Positions 1 to 9,801 of a stretch of DNA of 57,235 bases are shown here, piece by piece. A model generated the notes under the pieces. The model did no database searches. It was given only the letters and a program-made list of their open reading frames with translations, and was not told where the DNA came from. Each line of letters begins with the position of its first letter. The first letter of the stretch is position 1. Source of the stretch: a virus. The translations under genes and the position numbers were made by a program. Where the stretch lies: IMG/VR virus record IMGVR_UViG_3300029908_000034, positions 1 to 57,235 of that record. One strand, given 5' to 3'.

Positions 1-205
1 CATTTAAATCATTAATATCATTAGTATACTTATCTTCTATATTAGAAGCTGAAAAAGTTTGCTGTTTTAATGTATCTAATGTATTAGCAAGATTCTGTTG
101 TTCAGTATCATAGCCTGCCTGTTTACTAGCACCAACTTGTAATGCTAATTCATAAGGATGAGTCTGAGGTGCAGACTGTATATATGTATCAAATCTTCCA
201 GCCAT
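1..205 (-). CDS. Partial large virion protein, N-terminus only
   Basis: The first 68 residues are visible and the gene runs off the left edge. It begins MAGRFDTYIQSAPQTHPYEL and continues with a polar, helix-prone segment (AGYDTEQQNLANTLDTLKQQ). Its ATG overlaps the TAA of the preceding gene (TAATG), so the two are translationally coupled. An opening of this kind, followed by a long helical region, is what I would expect of the very large tail or cargo protein next to the muzzle genes of crAss-like phages. That is inference from position and style; no domain is visible in the fragment. Confidence 0.7.
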   Translation of the reverse strand, partial: MAGRFDTYIQSAPQTHPYELALQVGASKQAGYDTEQQNLANTLDTLKQQTFSASNIEDKYTNDINDLN

Positions 206-2490
206 TAGTTTGTAGGTTTAAAATTACCAGTACCATCAAATATCCATCTTTTACCATTAACATCCGTTAAAACAGTTCCTTGTTTAGCAGATGAATAATT
301 ACCTGGAGGAAATTGTATTCCTTGACTATTTGCTCCTTGTACAAATTTAAATGATAATCTATTATTAGGATCTAACTGATAATTCTTATATAAATTATTT
401 ATAAGATTTTCAGTTTCATTATTATATGTCTTCTGATTGTTAATTGTATTAACATTACTAAGAGCACTATTAAACATAGTCCTTCTAGCTGCAGCATCTT
501 GATTATTTTCAACATTATACTGATGATTATAACTTTCAGTTTCAGTACCTTGTTTATCCAAATAAGCAGCTTGTTTTTCTAATTTATTAGTAGTAGCATT
601 AGTTTCATAATTATTTTGTTCCTGGAATAGTTTATTATCTCCATACAATTTATTAGATAAGAGCTGACTATTTGCAGAAGCAGCAACACTAGGATTTTGT
701 AAACTATTAGCTTTCTGTAAAGCAGATGTAGATCTTTGATTCTCATAAAGATCTGCAGAAATATCATATTTAGTAGGTATAGTACTAAGTAATGTATTCA
801 CACGTGAATTATTTTTATTACTTTGTAAATAATTCTTATCACGTGATAAACTTTGTATTGCTTGTACTGTTGGACCTATATAATTACTTATATCTGATGC
901 ACTTGGTTTAAATCCTGTACCTGCACCTGAACCAGGAGTTCCCTGTGTATTAGTAGGTAATGGATTTAATACTGGATTAGTTGTTTCTGGAACTGTTACT
1001 CCATATACTTGGGAATTAAGTGGTTGAATATCAGAGTTCTCTCTATATCCAGCATTTGCAGAAGTAACACCATAACCTTGTCCCAGGTCAACTCCATCTG
1101 GAATATTAGGAGTTGAAGGAGTATTAATAGGAACTCCAATATTATCTGGATTATTTAAATAGTCTAATCCATCTGTTCCTCCTCCAGTAAATATATCACC
1201 ACCATCAGGATATTTTTCTAGATTTCCTCCAAACATATATTTATCCAGTAATCCACCATATTTTTTTATTACTCTATTTACCTGTGCAGCTTCTTTATTA
1301 GCTTTAGCAGTATCATTCATAGATTGTAACCTGCTAAATTCAAACTCTTTTGTCTTTTGTGAAATAGCATCTTCTTTAGAACCATACTTTTTATCTATTT
1401 TTTTAGCAAGATCGCTAAAAGTGCTGGATACTTTTGATGCTTGGTGTGTGGGTGAACCAGATTTATCTATACCTAAAGTATTAGAAAATATATAATCTCC
1501 ATACTTTGATTCTCCTCCCTCTACCTCAGAAGATGCTTGATTTCTTGATACTGGCATTCCACTACCATTAACTGGTATACCTCCTTGTTCATGAGTTGGT
1601 CCAGTATACTTATCTAAGTCTAATGATCCTCCATCAGCATGTTTCCACTTAGATGCATTTTGAGCAAATATAGCTCTCTTTCTGGTCAAAGGATTAGAAG
1701 AATGTGTTAACTCCTCTGTACTTTTTCCTGTTCTTGCTTTAAGTGCATTAAACTTACCTTTATTAGCAGGATTAATATGTATCTTACCTCCATTCTTATA
1801 ATTAAGATTAGGATCAATATACTGTATAATTTTACCTCCTAGTTTGTATCCAGCTAAACCCTGACCTTGAAATTGTGGAGTAGCATTAGAAACAGCATTT
1901 TCACTATTAACTTCCATAGCTATTCCTTTCTGCTTATTAAATTCCTTTTTAGCATTAATATATTGACCTATTAATAGTCCATCTCCAATGATACCTAAGG
2001 ATGAATCTTGTTGAAAATCTTTATTTAGAGTATTACTATAATTATCTATAGCAGGTTTTAAAGTATCTCCATATCCTGCATACTTTCTACTTAAATTCTT
2101 ATTAATACTATTTGATGCAGTATTACCTATCACACTAGCTTCTCCTTTTTGAATAGCCATTGCTCCCTGTATAATAGGTCCTAATCCAGGAATAGCTACT
2201 CCAGCAACACTTGCAACTCCAGCTTCAGCAGTATTTAATCCTCCTGCTATATCTGAAGTAACATTTTGTGTATTATCATAAGAATCAGATTGATCTCCTC
2301 CTTCAGTATATTTAGGTAATTTACCACCATATTTTAACATAGCTTTCTGATAACTATCCTGTGTAGGATAATGATTATAGAAAGCTTCATTTGTAGGATA
2401 ACCTAAATTTTTAGCAATAGGATGTAATGTATTTTGTCCTTTAAATGTGCTAATAGGTTTATTTATAACTTTTAATGCATTTGATTTCAT
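205..2490 (-). CDS. Large virion cargo-type protein with GG-x-L repeats
   Basis: 761 aa. It carries several copies of a short aromatic/Gly-Gly motif: YGGKLPKYTEGG near residue 55, YKLGGKI and YKNGGKI near 215-235, then YGGLLDKYMFGG and EKYPDGG near 410-435. The middle (about 240-290) holds a basic block with TGKSTEELTHSSNPLTRKR, followed by HEQGGIPV and VEGGESKYGDYIFSN. From memory, both are recurrent in crAss-like virion proteins. The C-terminal third is Asn/Gln-rich and helical. I infer a protein carried in the capsid or tail and delivered with DNA. It lies just downstream of the transglycosylase-like gene. There is no signal peptide or membrane segment. Confidence 0.65.
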   Translation of the reverse strand: MKSNALKVINKPISTFKGQNTLHPIAKNLGYPTNEAFYNHYPTQDSYQKAMLKYGGKLPKYTEGGDQSDSYDNTQNVTSDIAGGLNTAEAGVASVAGVAIPGLGPIIQGAMAIQKGEASVIGNTASNSINKNLSRKYAGYGDTLKPAIDNYSNTLNKDFQQDSSLGIIGDGLLIGQYINAKKEFNKQKGIAMEVNSENAVSNATPQFQGQGLAGYKLGGKIIQYIDPNLNYKNGGKIHINPANKGKFNALKARTGKSTEELTHSSNPLTRKRAIFAQNASKWKHADGGSLDLDKYTGPTHEQGGIPVNGSGMPVSRNQASSEVEGGESKYGDYIFSNTLGIDKSGSPTHQASKVSSTFSDLAKKIDKKYGSKEDAISQKTKEFEFSRLQSMNDTAKANKEAAQVNRVIKKYGGLLDKYMFGGNLEKYPDGGDIFTGGGTDGLDYLNNPDNIGVPINTPSTPNIPDGVDLGQGYGVTSANAGYRENSDIQPLNSQVYGVTVPETTNPVLNPLPTNTQGTPGSGAGTGFKPSASDISNYIGPTVQAIQSLSRDKNYLQSNKNNSRVNTLLSTIPTKYDISADLYENQRSTSALQKANSLQNPSVAASANSQLLSNKLYGDNKLFQEQNNYETNATTNKLEKQAAYLDKQGTETESYNHQYNVENNQDAAARRTMFNSALSNVNTINNQKTYNNETENLINNLYKNYQLDPNNRLSFKFVQGANSQGIQFPPGNYSSAKQGTVLTDVNGKRWIFDGTGNFKPTN

Positions 2491-2508
2491 TCATAATATA
2501 TTTTATGA

Positions 2509-3309
2509 CTATATAATATCTAACCAATTATTTTTTAACCAACCTCCATTATTATATTTACTACCTGTAGTACCTACATCATATGTTCCACCAGTTAATG
2601 TAGAAGGAGCTGAATTACTTGTAAATTTAAAAGGAGTAACCATATCATTAATTTCTTTATTAGATTTTAACATATCTACTAATGCTAATATAGTTTTGCC
2701 ATAAGCTGGATTCTTCTTTAAATCCAAAGGTTGTTTACTAACATCAACTCCATAGAAAGATTTATTCTCTCCATTATAATAAGTTTTATCAGCATCTGTA
2801 TAAAGCTTACCATAACCATTATAAGCCTGAATTTGAGAGGCAGGATCTTTATAACCTAACTTTTGAGCATACTTTAATTTATCACTTAATGCATAAGTTA
2901 ATCTATTAGCTTCCTTTTGTTGAGGAGTCATAGAATTAATTTCTTGTTCACTTAATCCTGAATCAATTAAATTATAACTTTTTGCATGACTTAGATCTCC
3001 ATCTGTATCTGCCTTACCTAAACCTGTTTCCTGTAAACTAACTGCTAAAGCTTCATATGGATCAACTTGCCACTTGTTAGCAGCTTGTACTATATCCTGT
3101 ATAGTACTTCTATCATAGTTACCTGTTTTAAGATCTCTATTTAAATTTAGAGGTTTATTAGTAACTGGATTAATCTTTCTATTATCAATAATTTTAATAT
3201 TTGAACTAGAACTAGAATTAGACTTATTAGTAGTTTTATCTAACCAGTCAGTAGTTGGTTTAATTATTTTATCTGCTTCAGCATTTGTTAAATCTAACCA
3301 ATTTGGCAT
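2509..3309 (-). CDS. Lytic transglycosylase-like virion protein
   Basis: The ORF can be extended to a TTG at 3354, but the ATG at 3309 (MPNWLDLTNAEADK) is the likely start because a Bacteroidota-type promoter occupies 3352-3359. The 266-aa protein contains a lysozyme-like pattern: AVSLQETGLGKAD around residue 95, with the Glu as candidate catalytic acid, and later QAYNGYGKLY. This resembles SLT-type muramidases used by virions to pass the cell wall. Residues 25-40 are a Ser/Asn linker. NWLD near the N-terminus recurs at the C-terminus as GGWLKNNWLDII. It ends in TAG followed two codons later by TAA. The enzymatic call is moderate. Confidence 0.6.
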   Translation of the reverse strand: MPNWLDLTNAEADKIIKPTTDWLDKTTNKSNSSSSSNIKIIDNRKINPVTNKPLNLNRDLKTGNYDRSTIQDIVQAANKWQVDPYEALAVSLQETGLGKADTDGDLSHAKSYNLIDSGLSEQEINSMTPQQKEANRLTYALSDKLKYAQKLGYKDPASQIQAYNGYGKLYTDADKTYYNGENKSFYGVDVSKQPLDLKKNPAYGKTILALVDMLKSNKEINDMVTPFKFTSNSAPSTLTGGTYDVGTTGSKYNNGGWLKNNWLDII

Positions 3310-3351
3310 GATTGTAATAATTATTATTATAATAGTTATTAGTAACTTTTG

Positions 3352-3383
3352 CAAAGATACAAAATTTTATTATAGAATCCAAG
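3352..3383 (-). promoter_or_regulatory. Bacteroidota-type promoter before the transglycosylase-like gene
   Basis: On the minus strand 3352-3359 reads TATCTTTG, matching the Bacteroides -7 box TAnnTTTG. A TTGG sits about 20 bases upstream (3379-3383), a weak -33 element. The ATG at 3309 lies about 40 nt downstream, giving a short AT-rich leader. Confidence 0.6.
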
Positions 3384-6300
3384 TTATCTCTTATCTATAT
3401 TTTCACGTGAAATAAAGAGATTTGTTATAAGTTTCTTAGTAGAATTATTAAAAAATAGTCTAACCTTAGTCCAGGCAGCATCTATTTTTCTTATATTAAA
3501 CCATTCCTTATTATAGTTGATTGCATTATTATTTACAACCTTATCTATAGGATATTGTTGTTTATAATCTGGATTAGACCACTGGGTAGTAAATAGAGGA
3601 TTATTAATACTTCTATTAGCAGATCTATCCCATAAATCATGAAATTTCCATATATTTACTACTTTTTCAAGAGGAGTATTTATAGATCCAGTATTAGTAA
3701 TAGGAAAGTTATTAATAGTAGATAGATTATTTGCATCCTGATGATAAAGATTAAGATAACCTGTACAATGTTCATTTGAATAAACTACAGCTTTATCATA
3801 AGTAGTATATCTATCATCATAAGGATAATTAGGATCTATAGAGTAATCATAACAATCTGTTATAAATTGTAAAGAAGTTTTCTTAGAACTTAGTGGACTA
3901 ATTTTAGATACATATTCGATAATATGAGGATACTGAACTCCATAATAATTACTAAATAATCCTTGTATATTATGATTCCATATAGATGAATTACTACCTG
4001 TATTATTAATAGTCTGATAATTATTAGCCTGATATAAATATCCATTAGGAATAAATGATTGCCAGGATATCCATTTTTTAGTAGTAGGACTAAAACATAA
4101 TGTCCAACTCTTATTTATGAAATAATCAGGATTAGATAATTTAACTATATTATTATTATAAGTAAATGTAAGTCCATCTGTACAAGTTATTCCACTAATA
4201 TTTGGTAAATAGTCTCTTTTAGTTATATAGAGTAGATCATAAGTATTATCATATACAGATGTAAATCCTATACCATCAGGATTAGTTGGATTATCAAATA
4301 GTAAAAAATTAGGAAAGGAAGTTAATAGATTTAAATTAAGATTATTATTAAACCATGTCTTTAAACTTAAATCTGAAATTTCTTCTAATTTAGGAAGTGT
4401 GTATGTATTATATATTTCTGGTAAAAAGTATATTTTATTTCTTTTATCATCTATATAAAAAACTCCTTCAGGCCCTCCTAGAGTTGACCATTGACTTCTT
4501 GTCCCACCATATCCCACATCAGAAGAATTCATTTCTTTAGGATCTTGTTGAAATAATGTTCCAGTACTAATTTGTACAATTTCCTGATTAGTTTGAATAG
4601 TTTCAGAACCTTGTATTATATATGCAGTATTTTCAAATTGAAATAGAATTTTATCTCTATTCATATTTTTAATATTCCATAATTCTCCTTTATTCTTTGG
4701 AAAATCATAAAAATTAAGAGCAGGATATAATAACCAAAAATCTTGTTTAGATTCTTGTTGAGACTGAGGAGAGTATATAGCTCTTGTACTGTAATGTGGT
4801 AAACAAGCATTAGGATCAAAATCTGCTGGTTGAGTACAAATATATTTACTTATATTCTGAGTAGAATAATCAGTATTATATAACCAAAAGTTATCCTGAA
4901 AATTACTTGTACCAGGTCTAAGAGCCTGAAATCCCCATGCTGCAGTTCCCCAATCTCCTCTATTATTTGTACAATAAGGATAGAAAGTATCATATCCACT
5001 AGTACCTGCATATCTTAATTCAGTATTAATACTTGACTCTACCCATGAACTATTTACATTAAATGGTATTGTAGTAAGATCAGTATTAATATTACTACCA
5101 AGATCTGCTATACTTATACCATTATCAGTACCTGTTGTATTAGTATTATATGGACGTGTTCTATGAAAAGCATAATTACTTAAAAATGTATCTCCTCCAA
5201 ATACACAGTGTAAAAAAGTATTATTAATACTTTGTGTTAATGCTTTAGAAATATAACTAATACTATCAATAGTGCCATATTGATTAATATTTGTTAGCTT
5301 TAATGCTGCATAATAAACTGATATTGGAGAACTACCAATATTACAGTTCATATCTGTATTAGAATGATCCTGATTTATAGGATTTAATATATTTGAATTT
5401 ACTTGTATACCAATACAACTTTCACTTTTATCCATTAACCAGGCATAACTAGCAGCTCCCTGAGCTGTTAAACTATTATAAAGTAAATAAGTAGAAGTGG
5501 TTATATTTCTATTAACACTAGTATATTGTATTCCAGAACATTCATTAAAAATTCCTACATTAGTATTAAAAGCCACATTAGCTATAGCTCCAACTACCTG
5601 ATTTGCACTACCATAGAATTCACTTTCAAATTTTAATGTATCTGCAGTAATATTAGGATTTTTGAATGTAGTATCAGGAGAAAAGAAATGAAATATTGAC
5701 TTATTTAATCCTTGTGTACTTCTACAGGTTATACTACTACCATCTCCAATATCATTATATACCTGTGATGGTATAGTATAAGTAGAACTGGTACCTGCAT
5801 CAACCATATTATAAGTATAATAAGTAAGGCCTTTAGCTATTATAGATTTACTATGTGTTCTATCTCCAACTACTATTTCCCACCCTACTACATTTTCATA
5901 ATCTGGATTATTAGTGGGAATAATAACATTATCTATATTAATACCTAAGTAATTTAACTTAGGTTCATCTGTAGAATTATCATTATTAAATAATGGACAT
6001 ATATTACAATCAGGCATTTTATGATGTCTAATAGGAGTTCCTGCTAATGGGCCCCATACATTTATATCTGAAGGATATAATAAATTAGATTGCCAATAAG
6101 AACATTGTCCAAATGTATAACATTGAGATCCATAAAATGATGGATTATATGTAGATACAGTACCATCTAGTGTTCCTGTATTATATACTTGCCATCTTGG
6201 ATTATAAGGTATACTATTATCACTATTAACATTTATAAGGGTAGTATCCCACAATACTCCTTTTTCAGGATCATCAATTATAGGTTGGCCATATTGATCT

Positions 6301-7553
6301 ATAGTTAATCCTCCAAATCCATTACCATTTGCTCTAATATTTAAACCTCTTCCAGGTATATGATAAGTACAACTTTTTGTACCATCAGTATATAATAATC
6401 TTATTCCAATAGCATATACTTCATCTCTCATAAATCCAAGATTATAAGTAGTTGTCTGTGGATATTGTAAGTTGGATAATGAATAATAAGCTGGTACTTG
6501 AGAAGTTTGCCAGGTAATTTGTATATTATTTGCTAATGGTTGAAAATTAGGATCCTTATTACTAGTAAGATTTCCCCATATTAAGTAACCATTAGATTGA
6601 CAAACTGTTTTAGCTGTTGTATATGTAGTACTTTCAGCAAGAACTTCATCTAAAGTTATAGATGTAGATACTTCTAATCCACTATAAATATAATTAGTAG
6701 TTCCTATTGGTAAAGTAATTATCTTACTTGCAGTAGTAACTCCCTGTATAGTAGATATTATTCCAAGGTTAAAATATTGAAAATTAGTATCTAAAATACC
6801 AAATTGAAAATTAATACCTTTAGTAGTTTGTTCTCCTGGAGGAGATCCTTCTATACTTACAAATGGTCCACCTATATTACTTTTAAATATAGGAATTTCA
6901 TTAATAGTTTCAAACCAATCAGTATATCCTATTCCATTAATATCTGAATATTGTATAAATGGTTTATAATCACCAGCTATTAATATTCCATCTTCATTAA
7001 TATCATAATAAGTTATAGTTGGTAATTGAATAATTGGCTGAACCAATAGTTGATCACAATTAATATCACTTATATTTGAAGAATTTGTATATGGTATTTT
7101 CTCTATATTAAGGTATCTTCTTGGATTTAAATTATCTGTCCAATATACATTTTTACCACAATTATAAGTTGCTTTATACTCAGCCTGTATTTGATTTGTT
7201 ATACTAAAACCTAAGCAAGTATTATCTTGTATAAGTGGAGTATAAGTACAATTACTATTCAAAATACCTATTCCACTAAATCCTTTAGATGGATTTACTA
7301 TAAATAGAATTTTGTTATCATTATCTATTATACAGTTACCATTTATATAGTATCCTGTAGGTAGATTAAGACATAAAGCATTACCAAAGTTATTTTGTAG
7401 AAGATATTGATTACCATCAAAATTAGATATTATTGCATTTAATGCATAAGTATAACTTCCTTCCTTTACATAAGAAGGACTTGAATCCAGATCTAATCCA
7501 CCTGTACTTAATACATTTTCTGATACCTGTTCAGATTGTTCTTGTTTAGCCAT
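3384..7553 (-). CDS. Muzzle-type large tail protein
   Basis: 1,389 aa, the longest gene here. It opens MAKQEQSEQVSENVLSTGGL followed by DLDSSPSYVKEGSYTYALNA. From memory this opening is typical of the crAss-like tail protein that forms the distal muzzle or stabilises the tail. The rest is rich in Asn, Thr, Tyr and Ser and looks like beta-structure, with no membrane segments. Position agrees: it follows three ring-type proteins and precedes the transglycosylase and cargo genes. Its ATG overlaps the TAA of the upstream gene (TAATG). I see no enzymatic motif. Confidence 0.7.
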   Translation of the reverse strand: MAKQEQSEQVSENVLSTGGLDLDSSPSYVKEGSYTYALNAIISNFDGNQYLLQNNFGNALCLNLPTGYYINGNCIIDNDNKILFIVNPSKGFSGIGILNSNCTYTPLIQDNTCLGFSITNQIQAEYKATYNCGKNVYWTDNLNPRRYLNIEKIPYTNSSNISDINCDQLLVQPIIQLPTITYYDINEDGILIAGDYKPFIQYSDINGIGYTDWFETINEIPIFKSNIGGPFVSIEGSPPGEQTTKGINFQFGILDTNFQYFNLGIISTIQGVTTASKIITLPIGTTNYIYSGLEVSTSITLDEVLAESTTYTTAKTVCQSNGYLIWGNLTSNKDPNFQPLANNIQITWQTSQVPAYYSLSNLQYPQTTTYNLGFMRDEVYAIGIRLLYTDGTKSCTYHIPGRGLNIRANGNGFGGLTIDQYGQPIIDDPEKGVLWDTTLINVNSDNSIPYNPRWQVYNTGTLDGTVSTYNPSFYGSQCYTFGQCSYWQSNLLYPSDINVWGPLAGTPIRHHKMPDCNICPLFNNDNSTDEPKLNYLGINIDNVIIPTNNPDYENVVGWEIVVGDRTHSKSIIAKGLTYYTYNMVDAGTSSTYTIPSQVYNDIGDGSSITCRSTQGLNKSIFHFFSPDTTFKNPNITADTLKFESEFYGSANQVVGAIANVAFNTNVGIFNECSGIQYTSVNRNITTSTYLLYNSLTAQGAASYAWLMDKSESCIGIQVNSNILNPINQDHSNTDMNCNIGSSPISVYYAALKLTNINQYGTIDSISYISKALTQSINNTFLHCVFGGDTFLSNYAFHRTRPYNTNTTGTDNGISIADLGSNINTDLTTIPFNVNSSWVESSINTELRYAGTSGYDTFYPYCTNNRGDWGTAAWGFQALRPGTSNFQDNFWLYNTDYSTQNISKYICTQPADFDPNACLPHYSTRAIYSPQSQQESKQDFWLLYPALNFYDFPKNKGELWNIKNMNRDKILFQFENTAYIIQGSETIQTNQEIVQISTGTLFQQDPKEMNSSDVGYGGTRSQWSTLGGPEGVFYIDDKRNKIYFLPEIYNTYTLPKLEEISDLSLKTWFNNNLNLNLLTSFPNFLLFDNPTNPDGIGFTSVYDNTYDLLYITKRDYLPNISGITCTDGLTFTYNNNIVKLSNPDYFINKSWTLCFSPTTKKWISWQSFIPNGYLYQANNYQTINNTGSNSSIWNHNIQGLFSNYYGVQYPHIIEYVSKISPLSSKKTSLQFITDCYDYSIDPNYPYDDRYTTYDKAVVYSNEHCTGYLNLYHQDANNLSTINNFPITNTGSINTPLEKVVNIWKFHDLWDRSANRSINNPLFTTQWSNPDYKQQYPIDKVVNNNAINYNKEWFNIRKIDAAWTKVRLFFNNSTKKLITNLFISRENIDKR

Positions 7554-8257
7554 TATTTACGAATTCTAAATCTCCTATACCTTCTATCAACTTCTCTAAC
7601 CATTTTTTTACTTTCTAAAACATCAGGCATATTCATATAATTTTTTGCCTGTTGTATATAATAGTTTTTCTTTTGTTCAAGATATTGAAATTTGTCACCT
7701 TTAATATTATCAATTAAAAAAGGTTCATAAAGCCACTTATAAAGTATATATGCTTTTAAAGCTTCAGCTATAGATACTTCATCAGGATACATTGGAATAC
7801 CATGTTCATCTAACTTAAATCCAAAATAATCAATAAGTATTTTTCCATCATGAAAAGAGGTAATGAGGTATGGCCAGTTAATAGATACTGTTTCATGATA
7901 TAAACAGTCTATATTAGGGGAACACTCATCTATATGATTTGATCTTATTCCATCTACTAGTTGTAGAGGATGTAATCTACAATGATCATTAAAATTATTA
8001 TTAGGAATATGCCTAATATCATAAATACCATTTATTAATTGAGTATCATGAGGAACTCTAACTTTATTTCCCCATACTTCTAATACTAAACCAGGTATCT
8101 CTGTATATACTTGTCCTCCTATTTGTCTTAAACAATCAATGCCCCAATCAAGGGCATCTTGTTTATTTAAAGGATTTTCATCTTCTACTCTCTTATAGGT
8201 AGCTGCCAGGTTATTTATTAAATCTGGCAGACTAGCATAGTCTAATTGTGCAGGCAT
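7553..8257 (-). CDS. Tail ring / tail tubular-like structural protein
   Basis: 234 aa. The N-terminal half is helical (YASLPDLINNLAATYKRVED, then ALDWGIDCLRQIG), followed by strand-rich sequence with VPHDTQLINGIYDI and a basic C-terminal helix ending RRYRRFRIRK. Size, composition and position before the muzzle gene fit the crAss ring proteins related to podovirus gp4-like head completion proteins. The stop overlaps the muzzle ATG, so coupled translation is likely. Assignment rests on synteny and style; there is no diagnostic motif. Confidence 0.55.
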   Translation of the reverse strand: MPAQLDYASLPDLINNLAATYKRVEDENPLNKQDALDWGIDCLRQIGGQVYTEIPGLVLEVWGNKVRVPHDTQLINGIYDIRHIPNNNFNDHCRLHPLQLVDGIRSNHIDECSPNIDCLYHETVSINWPYLITSFHDGKILIDYFGFKLDEHGIPMYPDEVSIAEALKAYILYKWLYEPFLIDNIKGDKFQYLEQKKNYYIQQAKNYMNMPDVLESKKMVREVDRRYRRFRIRK

Positions 8258-8262
8258 TGATC

Positions 8263-8724
8263 TTAATATACTTTAGAAGCTTGAATATAAAACTCCTGGT
8301 GATTATTCAATATTAATTTGGCAAGATCTCTATCATGTCTTCTTATAGCATCAAAAATAAATAACTTTTTATGTTTATATTTGGAAATAGTTCTATCCCA
8401 ATTCCATCTCATTTTATATCCATTACTATGATCATTAAGATGATAAATAATTTTTTTAAACTTCCTAGTAAGTGCCCAGTTAGGCCTTAAATATTTAGCA
8501 TCATCTGTTATAACCATCTTCTTTTTAATAATATTAATAGTACCAAATCCAAATGGAAATTTTATACCATCTAGATTAGTATACATATCATTAATAGCAG
8601 CATTATTAACATCACCTATTAATCCTTTGTAAGTCTTATAAGAAATCTTATCAGATAAAGTAGGATTTTGTTTCTTCCAAATTTTATAGGCATCTGATGT
8701 AGTAAAATCTAATTTAACTCTCAT
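8263..8724 (-). CDS. Small tail/neck protein
   Basis: 153 aa, basic, rich in Lys and aromatic residues. It begins MRVKLDFTTSDAYKIWKKQN and contains WNWDRTISKYKHKKLFIFDA near residue 107. It sits between two ring-type proteins, overlapping the TAA of the upstream gene at its ATG and separated by five bases from the next gene. Its small size and basic charge would suit a connector or ring component. I cannot place it in a named family. Confidence 0.5.
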   Translation of the reverse strand: MRVKLDFTTSDAYKIWKKQNPTLSDKISYKTYKGLIGDVNNAAINDMYTNLDGIKFPFGFGTINIIKKKMVITDDAKYLRPNWALTRKFKKIIYHLNDHSNGYKMRWNWDRTISKYKHKKLFIFDAIRRHDRDLAKLILNNHQEFYIQASKVY

Positions 8725-9446
8725 TAGCTTTTAGGAGTTTCATTTCTAGCATCATTCTCTGTATCCTGTTTAGTAAATCTATAAAGTTTTACTATTTCTT
8801 CTGCTGCCATATTTTCAATAGTAGATTGAAGATATCCAGGTACATTAAATTCTCTTTCTAACATTGGAGTAGGACAGTAATCTATTTCTCCAGTACAACA
8901 ATCAGTAGATTGACAACAGTTAAAATCTATTGCTTGTTCAGGATTTTCAAGAATTCCATTTAATGTAGCTCCAAAAAAATCATCTGAGTCAACAAAAAAA
9001 TAGTCATCAAATATAAATCCTTGCAGAGCAGGAAAAACATACTTCCTATTATGAGGAAGTTGCTGACTAAATTCATCTACTGATATTAAGTCTATCTTAT
9101 TACTAAATTCTATAGTATAGGCTTTTATTGACCTTCTTCCAAATCCAGTATCCAAAAATTTAGGTATCTTATTTTTAGATCTACTAAGCATAGTACCTGT
9201 TTCTATATTACAACAGGTAGAAGCATCTACTTGTATAAATTCAATACATTTAATAGGTTGGATAGCATTACTATTAAATAATTTACCTTTTTGATTTTCT
9301 CTTGCTAGCAATAAATTTCTACACTTTTTAAGCCTATTATAGATTCCTCTATTATTAGGCTTAAAGTCCTGACTCCAGGCTTGTAATAACATCTTTACGT
9401 TATTACAAGCCTCAGAAATAGTATAGGTATAATTATTTGTACTCAT
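8724..9446 (-). CDS. Tail ring-type structural protein
   Basis: 240 aa. It has a helical N-terminus (SEACNNVKMLLQAWSQDF) and a Cys-rich patch, with CCNIE near residue 78 and CCQSTDCCTGEIDYCP near 180-195. The C-terminal helix reads ENMAAEEIVKLYRFTKQDTE. It is the first of three consecutive genes leading to the muzzle gene, which is where crAss-like phages encode stacked tail rings. The clustered cysteines could bind metal or form disulfides; that is inference. No enzymatic motif is visible. Confidence 0.5.
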   Translation of the reverse strand: MSTNNYTYTISEACNNVKMLLQAWSQDFKPNNRGIYNRLKKCRNLLLARENQKGKLFNSNAIQPIKCIEFIQVDASTCCNIETGTMLSRSKNKIPKFLDTGFGRRSIKAYTIEFSNKIDLISVDEFSQQLPHNRKYVFPALQGFIFDDYFFVDSDDFFGATLNGILENPEQAIDFNCCQSTDCCTGEIDYCPTPMLEREFNVPGYLQSTIENMAAEEIVKLYRFTKQDTENDARNETPKS

Positions 9447-9457
9447 TTAAATTAAAT

Positions 9458-9544
9458 TTAACAAGGCATTCCTTTAGAAGGTCTTGAAGGTGTCATAGGA
9501 CCACCTGGTTTCCTTGGTTTTGTTTTTACTGTTTTTGTTTTCAT
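9458..9544 (-). CDS. Tiny basic Pro-rich peptide (28 aa)
   Basis: A short frame: MKTKTVKTKPRKPGGP, then MTPSRPSKGMPC, stop TAA. It fills the gap between the DUF4031 gene and the ring-type gene and is entirely Lys/Pro/Thr-rich, unlike random translation of this AT-rich DNA. The low-complexity basic make-up suggests a structural or nucleic-acid-binding peptide. There is no known family. Confidence 0.55.
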   Translation of the reverse strand: MKTKTVKTKPRKPGGPMTPSRPSKGMPC

Positions 9545-9555
9545 AAAAGTTTTAT

Positions 9556-9801
9556 TTATATTCTTTGATCATTAGAATTATTTCTCAATCTTGTAACTCC
9601 TAATTCCTGGGCTATTTCTGTAGAAGTTTTAACTATAGCACCTTTATCTATTGCCCTGGTTACCTCTTGCATTTTAAGTTCATAATGTGGAGTTGGTTTA
9701 GTAAAATAAGCAGTTCTTAATAAACCCAATTTAAGAGCAAACTTTTGTAATTCTATTAAACCTCCAGTTGCAACTAATACCTTTTTGTCTGTTAGGATCA
9801 T
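9556..9801 (-). CDS. DUF4031-like small protein
   Basis: 81 aa. The order of motifs, LIELQKFALKLGLLRTAYF, then HYELKMQEVTRAIDKGAI, matches the DUF4031 pattern I know from phages: a helix with A-x-x-L-G-L, then HY, then A-x-x-x-G-A. Function of the family is unknown. The ATG overlaps the TGA of the upstream reading frame (ATGA), which supports that frame being coding. Confidence 0.6.
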   Translation of the reverse strand: MILTDKKVLVATGGLIELQKFALKLGLLRTAYFTKPTPHYELKMQEVTRAIDKGAIVKTSTEIAQELGVTRLRNNSNDQRI

